Below are positions 10,101-17,505 of a stretch of 59,703 bases of DNA, one piece after another; position 1 is the first letter of the stretch, and each line of letters opens with the position of its first letter. The notes beneath the pieces were generated by a model, which was not told where the DNA came from, did no database searches, and was given only the letters and a program-made list of their open reading frames with translations. Position numbers and translations under genes: made by a program. Source of the DNA: a virus; the IMG/VR virus record IMGVR_UViG_3300036770_004625, positions 1-59,703 of that record. One strand, given 5' to 3'.

Positions 10101-10592
10101 CCAATGCATGCCGGTGTCACTCTTGCCAGCCGCTACCTCAGCCGTCAGCAAAATGCCATTTACGAAACGGTGCTCTACAAGGCGCTGACCGACCCTGAGT
10201 ATGCGCACCAGCTGGTGAACGCCAATAAGCCGATCACGGACAATAAGACGTTCAACACCATGAGCAAGCTCACCTTCCAAGCGGGTGGCTACTTGCCTGC
10301 TCTGATGCAAGGTGGTGCTCGTGTGGCGGGGATCGAAGCAACACAGGCGCTCTCAGATCAAGAGCGCCAAGTGCCTAGCGCGATGCCGGTGATCCCGCCT
10401 CGTGCTGCCCAAACAGCTCCTGCTGTACCGGCTGCGAATCAGCGTCTCTCTCAAAGTACTCCAGCAAGGACGCTTCCTCAGATGCCAAGTCAAGGGGATA
10501 TGCAGAATCTGGCGGCGAACTATGCGGCTCTGTTTCCTCAGGATTTTCTGAGTCCGATGCTTCAGCAGCGCCAGCAAATGCCGCAACCTTAG
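7134..10592 (+). CDS. Very large probable internal virion/ejection protein, 1152 aa
   Basis: This is the second longest plus-strand gene of the left block. The N-terminal 110 residues include VDTGELVG and a short hydrophobic stretch. Around 115-235 there are several Ala/Gly-rich hydrophobic segments, then long charged helices to about residue 1050, and a low-complexity Pro/Gln/Ala tail. The size, helical content and coupling to the 798-aa gene suggest an internal virion protein ejected with DNA, comparable in role to P22 or T7 core proteins. I see no lysozyme motif. The last 218 bp overlap the 3' end of the minus-strand nuclease gene, so the two C-termini are encoded by opposite strands of the same DNA. 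Confidence 0.6.
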   Translation: MNIITLPSGKQVNVDTGELVGATQAAPVPAGQLTQTGRVDIEGKGAARTAVDALQQFSAGFNTMLFSLPDATIRAVAKAANVKDDEIPQFVNYFNRGQTAPTNSLERFAYAIGAGAGSALPFTGLLGAVARTNVLRSALPADAGVARRVAKDMLDFTRANPAGAVAMDLGFGGAYGGLEQSVEEFADPGEAKDFLKATVPFAGTVAIPLAASKIISLASSLPSVQAAKGVAGVGQQMFGGQTAEGFAAEIGRERALNIPFLRSVTNYAGRKYAEKAERDVEKVLAPLVESPGKAMAPGVREALQVTDAIENDPRLKELFLFDAGEQSLYAPLIVARNKMFRELAGDLLADAQVRYQKNREGFLTAFDRFAPNAEMNLDKALQLTYADQTRTVNNALKQLTDLQEGEAARVMDNFVPQNLDEIGESLRSGVLAQMSAKFQSLRRAAENIGAREGFDVEGVKIPTIQEGAPIYPLGISAADYENFGRSLVNRYRMTKEDRMFPDGTPHPVQLMQNQLRRLEDARNKAAAEYIPDIVRQKIMEDPDGPKVLRMMQESEVKNYLDKATQFVLTGKMPRSTTPPRRGTVQLQAITGGDTPPFTKDQVEQIRDEARKMAMKDVSTSMTFPDALDLLDAAQTYRNISIHQYNRLLGLGTPRNQANQTLDRGNALLRDVENFIFTNFKGVRGDQGKALRNWMDEYKAVYTDGYEKAFPLLISKRDPRGNFYTGNEELVNKAFSSAQNIRDLNAIFGQDPAYMRTMTNVLLDKARVAPGVIKDGIIDPEAFQKFLSSKNIKSVYDAMPDQVKANVSDEMKIGIDMARRVKEMQDRVDLARDDELMAILKKSVRPDADPNALVQQAITDPAVMRKLVNAVGAEPPPGVGPTATGTQRKEALQRQVWDTVRNKLMDQSDPLFLQDFLTRHSKSLNILYDKQHLDDLQKLAEIQRRVFAGEAPVGTISPFTTLDEALREKIGAGIGTIEATARAAMIRQISPMHAGVTLASRYLSRQQNAIYETVLYKALTDPEYAHQLVNANKPITDNKTFNTMSKLTFQAGGYLPALMQGGARVAGIEATQALSDQERQVPSAMPVIPPRAAQTAPAVPAANQRLSQSTPARTLPQMPSQGDMQNLAANYAALFPQDFLSPMLQQRQQMPQP

Positions 10593-11247
10593 CATTCCAT
10601 TTATCTAAATAGGAATCAAACTCCCGGCCGCAGAGCAAGAACTCTTCGGTCGGGCCGTCCTGGGCGGCCATAAGAATCACGCCTTGACGGATCTTGGTGC
10701 CGTGTTGCTCATTGTGGGCTTGGGCGTATGCGACCAACTGGATAAAGTAATCATCGATCCACTCCCGGCGTTTCATTTTATTGGTCTGCTTGAAGTCCAC
10801 AATGCTTTCCTGGCCCTTGTACCTTCCCGCTAGGTCAGTGGTTCCGGCATATTTTCCCCGGCAGTAGACCATCACTTCGTTGCCCCAGACCTCGTCGAGG
10901 TTGTCAAAGAAGTCCTCCATCAAAGTTGCCCCCATCCGGTAAGCCCTTAATTGCCACCATTCCTTGGCGGGGCGAATCGGTCGATTCTTGATGTGGCACT
11001 CGATAAAACTATGCATAGCGGTGCCCACGGCCGCCGCTTCTTTGCGAATCCGCTCGGCTTCTTCCTCCCCGACCCGCTTGACCCAGGCATCCAGCCCGCT
11101 TTTGTCCTTCCCGGCAGACAGGATTGTGGTCACACTTGGAAGGGACTCCCCATGTTGGTTCACATACTTTCGACCCTCCGGTAAATCCTGCCGAGTCAGA
11201 GTTTCGTAGCGGTACCTACGGACAGTGTTGATGATCAGATTAGCCAT
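10375..11247 (-). CDS. PD-(D/E)XK nuclease (RecB/Cas4-like exonuclease fold), 290 aa
   Basis: Likely a DNA exonuclease for replication, recombination or host-DNA breakdown. The core motifs are in order: GTAMHSFIE (His79), AGTTDLAG (Asp138), IVDFKQT (Asp151, Lys153) and the helix IQLVAYA (Gln170, Tyr174). This is the RecB-type nuclease signature with the trailing QxxxY. The C-terminal 75 residues are acidic and probably disordered, and this is the part that overlaps the 1152-aa gene. The start ATG at 11247 has an upstream GAGGA and overlaps the SNF2 helicase stop by 13 bp, so the two minus-strand genes form an operon. Confidence 0.85.
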   Translation of the reverse strand: MANLIINTVRRYRYETLTRQDLPEGRKYVNQHGESLPSVTTILSAGKDKSGLDAWVKRVGEEEAERIRKEAAAVGTAMHSFIECHIKNRPIRPAKEWWQLRAYRMGATLMEDFFDNLDEVWGNEVMVYCRGKYAGTTDLAGRYKGQESIVDFKQTNKMKRREWIDDYFIQLVAYAQAHNEQHGTKIRQGVILMAAQDGPTEEFLLCGREFDSYLDKWNAKVAAFAGAAEASDSENPEETEPHSSPPDSAYPLDLASEEASLLEYFERDADSQPVQQELFGQHEAGSPASR

Positions 11248-12680
11248 TTCTTGAGGTCCTCTCCAAGCACTTGGGTGGCAATGTCGATCTTGCTTCGCAG
11301 GGCTTCGACAATCTTCTGATCGACGGTTTTGGGTGACATGAGGTCAACGTAGGTCACAGATTTGGTCTGCCCGATCCGGTGAGCACGGTCCTCGGACTGC
11401 AATCTGACCTCCAGGTCATAACTGTTGGAGTAGTAGATGACCGTCTTGGCCTCGGTCAGCGTCAATCCATAGCCCCCAGTCTTTGGCTGGCCAATAAAAA
11501 AGCGCAATTCTGAGTTTGGATCTTGGAATTTATTGACGATTTCCTGGCGCTCATCCCCTGGGGTGTCCCCGTAGTAGGTCGCCGCACACCCTCCGCCGTA
11601 GGCTTTGGATAGCGCCTCGTGGATTTTGAGGATGTCATGGGTGTAAGTGGCCCAAATAATGGCTTTTCCATCGCTCTCTTCGATTACTTCGAGCAATGCA
11701 TCAAGCCGGTTACTAGGGATTTCCCTAATCTCACCGTCATCCGATCGAATGTGCCCACAGCAGATCTGGTGCATGCGCATGATCTGAGTCAGTGCGGTAG
11801 TGGTTGTGGTGATCGAGCCGTCGCCCAGGATGGAAAGCGCCGTCTTTTTCATCTGCTCGTAGGCCTGCTCTTGCGCCTCGGTCAACGGAACATCCCTGCT
11901 CACGTAAACCTTCTCAGGCAAATCGATGCACTCCTCCTTGGTGACCCGAAAAGCAAAAGGCTGGAGCTTCTCAGTGAGCTCGTCCAGACGCCGGTAGCCC
12001 ACAACTTGGTTGAATGACCTACTACCCATAGTCTTTTTGACCACTACTGCGTAGCGCATTTGGAACGCAAAGTAGCTGGCAAAGCCCAAAAGATCAGGGT
12101 TCAGGAACGCACATTGTGTGTACAAATCCAGCGGGCTTTTGGTGATCGGGGAGCCTGTCAGGATCCTGCGAAACGAGGCAAACCTGCCGACTTTGTAGAT
12201 GTTCTTGGTCCGCTGAGCCGTCGGGCTCTTGATTGTTGTGCTCTCGTCCACGGCCATCAGTGCCGTGTGGGACAACAAAAAACGCTCTGCAAACTTGGTG
12301 CCCTTAGGGCTGGAGAATGCTTCAACGTTCATGACCATGATGTGCAGCTTATCGTCAATGTCAAACATCTTTTCCATTGCCATCTCTTGTTTTTTAGACG
12401 GCTGTGGGCTCCAGAGAGCTACAGAATGCGTGACATGATCCGGCATGTGCTTTGGGATCTCAAGTTCTGCCCAGTTGCGATACACGCCCTTTGGAGCAAT
12501 GATCAAGGCCCCGTTGATGTGGCCGTTGTCGTACAGCATTGCCATGTTGTTGATGAGCATGAACGACTTGCCCGTGCCCATGTCAGCAAACAACGCCGCT
12601 GTCCGGTCATCCCAGAAACGGTGTAGATATGCCGCTTGATGAGCATATGGCTCGTTCTTAAATCGGTAATCGACTAGCAT
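11235..12680 (-). CDS. SNF2-family DEAD/DEAH-type helicase/translocase, 481 aa
   Basis: A superfamily 2 ATPase of the SNF2/Rad54 type that translocates on DNA. Visible motifs are ADMGTGKS (Walker A, Lys38), a DEST box in AVDESTTIKSP, ILTGSP (motif III), FIGQPKTGGYGLTL and QSEDRAHRIGQ (motif VI). The length is typical of phage SNF2 proteins. I chose ATG 12680 because it has AAAGGA at good spacing; a longer version from 12737 would run across the opposing promoter. It is the first gene of the two-gene minus-strand operon and is divergent from the replication operon. Confidence 0.9.
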   Translation of the reverse strand: MLVDYRFKNEPYAHQAAYLHRFWDDRTAALFADMGTGKSFMLINNMAMLYDNGHINGALIIAPKGVYRNWAELEIPKHMPDHVTHSVALWSPQPSKKQEMAMEKMFDIDDKLHIMVMNVEAFSSPKGTKFAERFLLSHTALMAVDESTTIKSPTAQRTKNIYKVGRFASFRRILTGSPITKSPLDLYTQCAFLNPDLLGFASYFAFQMRYAVVVKKTMGSRSFNQVVGYRRLDELTEKLQPFAFRVTKEECIDLPEKVYVSRDVPLTEAQEQAYEQMKKTALSILGDGSITTTTTALTQIMRMHQICCGHIRSDDGEIREIPSNRLDALLEVIEESDGKAIIWATYTHDILKIHEALSKAYGGGCAATYYGDTPGDERQEIVNKFQDPNSELRFFIGQPKTGGYGLTLTEAKTVIYYSNSYDLEVRLQSEDRAHRIGQTKSVTYVDLMSPKTVDQKIVEALRSKIDIATQVLGEDLKKWLI

Positions 12681-12692
12681 CTTTATCCTTTC

Positions 12693-12721
12693 TTGACAGG
12701 CACCTTCGCCTTGGGTATAGT
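12693..12721 (+). promoter_or_regulatory. Sigma-70 promoter of the replication operon
   Basis: TTGACA at 12693-12698 and TATAGT at 12716-12721 are separated by 17 bp, close to the bacterial consensus. Transcription would start near 12728 and read into the gene at 12754, which has GGAGAAAGA as its ribosome-binding site. The promoter lies in the 73-bp gap between divergent genes, so it may also affect expression of the helicase. Confidence 0.8.
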
Positions 12722-12753
12722 CTATCTCAGAAGTCATAAAGGAGAAAGACGGA

Positions 12754-13086
12754 ATGCCAAAAATTTACGTTGTGCAAGAGACTATGCGTCACAATCTTTT
12801 GCCAGCCCAAGCCTTTGGGGACTTGGTTTTCCTGTTGCCACCCGTGGCACAGATCACCTTTTCCCCAGGACCCACGGTCCAGCGCATGAACCGCATCCTA
12901 AGCAACTTTACGGATGAGGACTACCTGCTCTTGATCGGGGACCCTGCTGCGATGTGTCTTGCTGCTGTTTTGGCATCAAACAAAAATCGTGGTAGGTTTA
13001 AGCTTCTGAAGTGGGACAAGCGTGAAATGAAGTACTACCCAATTCAGATTGACGTTTACAAGAAAGGAGAAAGTGATGAGTATTGA
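12754..13086 (+). CDS. Hypothetical protein, first gene of the replication operon, 110 aa
   Basis: Unknown. The sequence is mixed alpha/beta with hydrophobic strands (FGDLVFLLPP, YLLLIGDPAAMCLAAV) and a basic C-terminal third (NRGRFKLLKWDKREMKYY). It has a strong GGAGAAAGA site and is the first gene after the TTGACA/TATAGT promoter. Its last 11 bp overlap the next gene. Short proteins at this position in podoviruses often help replication or host takeover, but nothing in the sequence proves it. Confidence 0.65.
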   Translation: MPKIYVVQETMRHNLLPAQAFGDLVFLLPPVAQITFSPGPTVQRMNRILSNFTDEDYLLLIGDPAAMCLAAVLASNKNRGRFKLLKWDKREMKYYPIQIDVYKKGESDEY

Positions 13087-13633
13087 TGTATCGCAGTTGG
13101 AAAAGGATGCCGACGCATTAGGTCTTGCTGACCAATCGCTCACCGGCATTAGCGATCTTGCCAAGAAGGCTCTCTTGATCGAGAAAGAAATCGAAGATCT
13201 CGAGGCCACCTTGTCAGAGCGCAAAGAAGCACTTCGGGACATAACAGACAACCGTTTGCCCGAAGCAATGCGCGAGCTCAACATGAACTCGTTCCGGATG
13301 GCCGATGGATCATTCATCGAGGTCAAGCCCTTCTACAGCGCAAGCATTCCGTCTGACAGAAGAGGCGAGGCCTATGAATGGCTCCGTGCCAAAGGCTTTG
13401 ATGACATCATCAAGAACACCGTGTCCGTGCAGTTCGGCCGTGGTGAGGATGGGAAGGCAGGAAATCTCATCCAAGAAATCCGTGAGAAAGGGATGATCCC
13501 CGAGCAAGCGGAGAAGATCGAGCCATCAACGCTCAAGGCCTTCATCAAAGATCTGGTCGAGCAAGGTGTTGATTTCGACACGGAGCTTTTCGGCGCCTAC
13601 ATCGGCTGGAAAGCAAAAATCAAGTCCAAGTAA
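13076..13633 (+). CDS. Replication-operon protein with N-terminal coiled coil, 185 aa
   Basis: The start is ATG 13076, with AAAGGAGAAAG directly upstream; an in-frame TTG at 13049 is rejected. Residues about 20-60 form an acidic coiled coil (IEKEIEDLEATLSERKEAL). The C-terminal part is alpha/beta with a conserved look (GDFIEV-like strand, GMIPEQAEKIEPSTLKAF). I do not recognise a named family. Its position between the operon promoter and the putative ssDNA-binding protein suggests a role in DNA metabolism, possibly as an accessory to single-strand binding or recombination. Confidence 0.65.
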   Translation: MSIDVSQLEKDADALGLADQSLTGISDLAKKALLIEKEIEDLEATLSERKEALRDITDNRLPEAMRELNMNSFRMADGSFIEVKPFYSASIPSDRRGEAYEWLRAKGFDDIIKNTVSVQFGRGEDGKAGNLIQEIREKGMIPEQAEKIEPSTLKAFIKDLVEQGVDFDTELFGAYIGWKAKIKSK

Positions 13634-13647
13634 AAAGGAAACTAATC

Positions 13648-14412
13648 ATGAATCAAGTAGCCAAAAAGCAGTCTAGCGATTTAGCCCTCGTCAACGAGAT
13701 GTTTGAGGCCGATGCATCCAATGGCATGGAAAACATGTCCCAGGAAGACCTCGCACTTCCGTTTCTCAAGGTGCTCTCACAACTGTCCCCGGAACTCGAG
13801 TCAGTCGAGGGCGCCAAGGCAGGCATGATCTTCAACACGGTCTCCAACCAGCTCTACGACGGGCAAAAAGGAATTCTTGTTCTGCCCTGCTATTACGAGC
13901 GCAAGTACATTGAATGGGCACCCCGTGGCCAAGGCAGTGGCGCACCAGTCAACGTCTACCCCGCAACAAGCGACGTCATGTCCCGCACGTTCCGCAAGCC
14001 AGGAGATAGCAAAGACTATCTGGAGAGCGGCAACTACATCGAGAACAGCGCACAGCACTACGTCTTGGTGCTCGATGAGAAGGGCGACCATCCTGCTCTG
14101 ATTGTAATGAAGGCCACACAGCTTAAAAAGTCACGCAAGTGGAACAGCATGATGATGACTGTCAAGATGAATGGCAAGAACGGTCCGTTCACGCCTCCGT
14201 CGTACAGTCAGGTTTATCGCTTGACCACGTCCAAGGAGTCCAATGACAAGGGCACTTGGTATGGTTGGGAAGTTGAGCGTGTCGGTCCTGTCGAAAACCA
14301 ATCTCAGTATTTAATGGCCAAGGGCTTTGCCGAATCCGTTAAGTCTGGGGATGTGCAGGTCAAGCACAGCGATGAGGCTGCCGAAGCTCCAAAGGCCCAC
14401 ACCGCATTCTAA
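13648..14412 (+). CDS. Possible ssDNA-binding or annealing protein, 254 aa
   Basis: Conserved-looking phage protein: an N-terminal acidic helix (SQEDLALPFLKVLSQLSPE), a beta-rich core with aromatic and basic residues (YYERKYIEWAPRG, KKSRKWNSMMMTVKM, WYGWEVERVG) and an acidic/Ala C-terminal tail. A beta-barrel core with an acidic tail is the layout of phage ssDNA-binding proteins such as T7 gp2.5. Position before primase, helicase and polymerase supports this. I see no family-specific motif, so the call is tentative. A strong terminator follows. Confidence 0.5.
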   Translation: MNQVAKKQSSDLALVNEMFEADASNGMENMSQEDLALPFLKVLSQLSPELESVEGAKAGMIFNTVSNQLYDGQKGILVLPCYYERKYIEWAPRGQGSGAPVNVYPATSDVMSRTFRKPGDSKDYLESGNYIENSAQHYVLVLDEKGDHPALIVMKATQLKKSRKWNSMMMTVKMNGKNGPFTPPSYSQVYRLTTSKESNDKGTWYGWEVERVGPVENQSQYLMAKGFAESVKSGDVQVKHSDEAAEAPKAHTAF

Positions 14413-14421
14413 ATGAGCTAG

Positions 14422-14448
14422 GGCCCGGTCCTTCGGGGTCGGGCCTTT
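14422..14448 (+). terminator. Rho-independent terminator or attenuator with UUCG loop
   Basis: A 10-bp stem (14422-14431 with 14436-14445, two G-U pairs) closes on a TTCG tetraloop and is followed by TTT. It lies in the 55-bp gap between the 254-aa gene and the primase gene. It may cut transcription so that the upstream small proteins are made in excess over the replication enzymes. Confidence 0.75.
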
Positions 14449-14467
14449 CATACAGAAAGAGAAGCTC

Positions 14468-15997
14468 ATGCTCGATATCTCTCGTTTCAAGTCGATCTTT
14501 GAAGGACTTGATATTGCCTATGGCACGTACCTCATAGAAGGTGAAAGAGAAGATGGAAAGAAGAACGGAAAGGCCACTGTTATCCGTAAGTCCCCAGGGG
14601 ATGATCTTTGGGAAAAGCACCTCATGGGTGTGGAACCTAGTCTTGGGATCATTCCGATCCGTTCGGATAACACCTGTACCTGGGGGTGTATTGATATCGA
14701 CCAATACCCACTCGACCACAAAGCCCTCATCAAGAAGATCCGACGGCTCGAACTTCCATTAATCGTCTTTCGTTCTAAATCCGGAGGCGCTCACGCCTTC
14801 ATGTTCTGCCGCGACCCAATATCAGCGGCTGATATGCAGAAGAACCTCAAGCTGTTCTCGTCCTACCTGGGCTACAGCGGCTGTGAGATCTTCCCAAAAC
14901 AAACTGAAATCCTTGTTGACCGTGGCGACACGGGCAACTTCTTAAATCTGCCCTACTTCGGCGGAGACAGCGGGACACGTTACGCATTCAAAGACGATGG
15001 CACCGCCGCTACGCTCGAGGAGTTCTACGAGCTCTACGAACAATACGCCGCCGCTCCCGGCAATGAAGCGCCAAAGCCTGTCGTTCCAATTGATTCAGAC
15101 CTGCCCGACGGCCCACCATGCTTGCAGTATCTCTGCTCCCAGGGCTTCCCTGAAGGAACACGGAACAATGGCCTGTTCAATATTGGCATCTACCTGAGGA
15201 AAGCTTTCCCTGACACATGGGAAGACGAGATCCTCAAGGCCAATCAGAAGTACATGACCCCGCCCCTGCCGCTCAACGAGATCAATCTCTTGGTGCGTCA
15301 GTTAAAGCGCAAGGACTACCACTACAAGTGCAAAGATGCACCGATCAACAGCCATTGCAACTCGAGTCTCTGTAAGACCCGTAAGCACGGCATTGGGCAG
15401 AGCAATTACGAGGGCCCAACAATCGCGGCGCTATCTAAATACGCCAGCGACCCACCCCTGTGGTTCTTAGACGTAGAGGGCAAGCGCATCGAGCTCACGA
15501 CCGAGGAGCTCCAGCAACAGCACAAGTTTCAAATCGTCTGCATGAACAAGCTCAACGTTGCACCGCCCACGGTTAAGAAAGAGCAGTGGGAACGCCTGCT
15601 TAATTCTCTGCTAAAGGAAATGGTCGAGAGCCAAGCAATCACTGAGGCGCCGGAAGATACCAGCAACGAAGGCCGCTTCTACGATCTGCTCGAGGAGTTT
15701 TGCACACATATGCAGAGCGCCCTGGAGAAGGACGAGCTTCTCATGGGCCGCCCGTGGACGGACGAAGAAGAGGGCATGACTTATTTCCGGCTCAAGGACC
15801 TCGAGTCCTACCTCGTCCGTCAGCGCTTCACGTTCATGACCTCGCCCAAGATTGCTCAGCGCCTGCGTGACATGGAAGGTTCCCCCGTGTCCGTGACGAT
15901 CAAGAGCCGGACCGTCCGCTTGTGGAGAATCCCGTCGTTCAAGCGCCAGGATGCGCCGTTCCACGTGAAGATTGAGAGCAAGGAGTCGCCGTTCTAA
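14468..15997 (+). CDS. Archaeo-eukaryotic-type primase (TOTE-like AEP domain with C-terminal zinc region), 509 aa
   Basis: Probably makes primers for phage DNA replication. Residues 70-165 carry the AEP catalytic pattern: CIDIDQ (Asp76, Asp78), SGGAHAFMF (His109) and GNFLNLPYF, as in primase domains named after TOTE conflict systems. Residues about 225-325 resemble a primase C-terminal region (RNNGLFNIGIYLRKAFP) with Cys/His residues in YKCKDAP, HCNSSLC and KTRKHGIG, probably binding zinc. The last 180 residues are unassigned and may help binding to DNA or helicase. It ends in a TAATG overlap with the UvrD-like helicase. There is no fused helicase domain, so unwinding is probably supplied by the separate neighbouring helicase. 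Confidence 0.8.
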   Translation: MLDISRFKSIFEGLDIAYGTYLIEGEREDGKKNGKATVIRKSPGDDLWEKHLMGVEPSLGIIPIRSDNTCTWGCIDIDQYPLDHKALIKKIRRLELPLIVFRSKSGGAHAFMFCRDPISAADMQKNLKLFSSYLGYSGCEIFPKQTEILVDRGDTGNFLNLPYFGGDSGTRYAFKDDGTAATLEEFYELYEQYAAAPGNEAPKPVVPIDSDLPDGPPCLQYLCSQGFPEGTRNNGLFNIGIYLRKAFPDTWEDEILKANQKYMTPPLPLNEINLLVRQLKRKDYHYKCKDAPINSHCNSSLCKTRKHGIGQSNYEGPTIAALSKYASDPPLWFLDVEGKRIELTTEELQQQHKFQIVCMNKLNVAPPTVKKEQWERLLNSLLKEMVESQAITEAPEDTSNEGRFYDLLEEFCTHMQSALEKDELLMGRPWTDEEEGMTYFRLKDLESYLVRQRFTFMTSPKIAQRLRDMEGSPVSVTIKSRTVRLWRIPSFKRQDAPFHVKIESKESPF

Positions 15998-17505
15998 TGG
16001 AGACCAAGAAGATATTTGGCCCTCCAGGGACAGGAAAGACCACGTTCCTGCTTAATACCGTTGAGCAGCTGCTGAACGAGGGCATTCCTCCAGAAAGAAT
16101 TGGCTACTTTGCTTTTACCAGAAAGGCCGCTCACGAGGCAAAAGAGCGGGCGCTCAAGAAGTTTCCGCACCTAAATGCAAAGAGCTTCACTAACTTTCGC
16201 ACTATCCATAGTCTGTCGTTTGTCTGCTTGGGCATTCGTAGCGAGCAGGTTCTTAAGGACAGCCACATCCGGGAGTTCTCCCAGGAGATCGGCATCCAAC
16301 TGAAGTTCTCCCAGGGCGATGAGAGTTGGGAAGTCTCCGTGGATCACCCCGCCTTTGCCGTCATACATTTGGCACGGCAGAAGATGGTCGATCTCGAGGT
16401 GGCCTACAACGCCTCTGAGCTTCAGATGACTTGGTTTGAGTTCAGGTTCTTGCATGATTCCTACCGCCAGTTCTTGCTCAAGAACCACCTCTACGACTTT
16501 ACCGACATGCTGGAGATGTTCTCCAACGCCTTTGACGATGCCTACCCATCCTTTGATGCAGTGATCATCGACGAGGCCCAGGACTTGACGCCCTTGCAAT
16601 GGAAGATTGCCAAGCGGCTCATCGACAAGACCAACATTTCCTACGTCGCAGGAGACGATGATCAGGCCATCTTTGGCTGGAGCGGAGCAGATGTAACGTC
16701 CTTGCTTACACTGCCAGGAGAGAACGTCGTTCTCGATCAGTCTTACCGGGTGCCCCAGGCCATCCACGACCTGAGCGCCGAGATCATTCAGCGTGTGCGC
16801 TACCGAGTCGATAAAGAGTGGAAGCCCATGGACACTGAGGGTGCCATCCATAAAATCTTCAACGTGCGCTCGATTGACTTTGAGAATATTGAAGGCAGTT
16901 GGATGATCCTGGCCTCCACAAATTACATGCTCAACGAGGTCCACGAGCACTTAAAAAGCATTGGGATCCTCTTTGAGCGCAACCACGTCCGCTCGATCGG
17001 TGAGGGCACCGTTGATTCGGTCTACGCATGGGAGCGCTTACGCAAGGGCGATTCCATCAACGCCAAGGAAGTCAAGAACATCTACAACCTCTTGGGCCCC
17101 GGCATGGTCCGGCGAGGGTTCAAGAAGTTTGACGGCGCCGATACTCAGCTTTATTCCTTTGAAGAACTGACCACGAACCACGGGCTTGACATTGCAAAAG
17201 AAACCCCATGGTACGAGGCATTGATTCGCATCCCCCAGCCACAAGAGGTTTACATTCGTGCCGCTCTTCGCAGGGGCCAGTCTCTACGCGGCGAGCCACG
17301 CATTCGCCTGTCCACGATCCACGGAGCCAAGGGCGGTGAGGCTGACAACGTCGCCTTACACATGGACCTGTCTTCCAAATTCATGGACCTCTACCACCAA
17401 AAGCCAGATGACATTCACCGCCTGTTTTACGTTGCCGTAACACGGGCAAAGAAGAATCTCTACTTGGTTCTTCCCAAAGACTACTCGAAAGCTTTCCACA
17501 TATGA
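15997..17505 (+). CDS. UvrD/Rep-like superfamily 1 DNA helicase, 502 aa
   Basis: An ATP-driven 3'-to-5' type helicase by family. The motifs run in order: GPPGTGKTT (Walker A), FAFTRKAAHEAK (Ia), IIDEAQDLTPLQW (II), AGDDDQAIFGWSGAD (III), LDQSYRVP (IV), RLSTIHGAKGGEADNV (V) and FYVAVTRAKKNLYLVLP (VI). The size is shorter than cellular UvrD, with reduced 1B/2B insertions, as usual in phages. It is coupled at both ends by stop/start overlaps with primase and polymerase genes, which suggests matched amounts of the three enzymes. Confidence 0.93.
   Translation: METKKIFGPPGTGKTTFLLNTVEQLLNEGIPPERIGYFAFTRKAAHEAKERALKKFPHLNAKSFTNFRTIHSLSFVCLGIRSEQVLKDSHIREFSQEIGIQLKFSQGDESWEVSVDHPAFAVIHLARQKMVDLEVAYNASELQMTWFEFRFLHDSYRQFLLKNHLYDFTDMLEMFSNAFDDAYPSFDAVIIDEAQDLTPLQWKIAKRLIDKTNISYVAGDDDQAIFGWSGADVTSLLTLPGENVVLDQSYRVPQAIHDLSAEIIQRVRYRVDKEWKPMDTEGAIHKIFNVRSIDFENIEGSWMILASTNYMLNEVHEHLKSIGILFERNHVRSIGEGTVDSVYAWERLRKGDSINAKEVKNIYNLLGPGMVRRGFKKFDGADTQLYSFEELTTNHGLDIAKETPWYEALIRIPQPQEVYIRAALRRGQSLRGEPRIRLSTIHGAKGGEADNVALHMDLSSKFMDLYHQKPDDIHRLFYVAVTRAKKNLYLVLPKDYSKAFHI

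Noticed and set aside
12681-12737. Longer start for the SNF2 helicase at 12737
   Set aside because: ATG 12680 has a good AAAGGA site, and the longer form would code across the divergent promoter with weak protein character.
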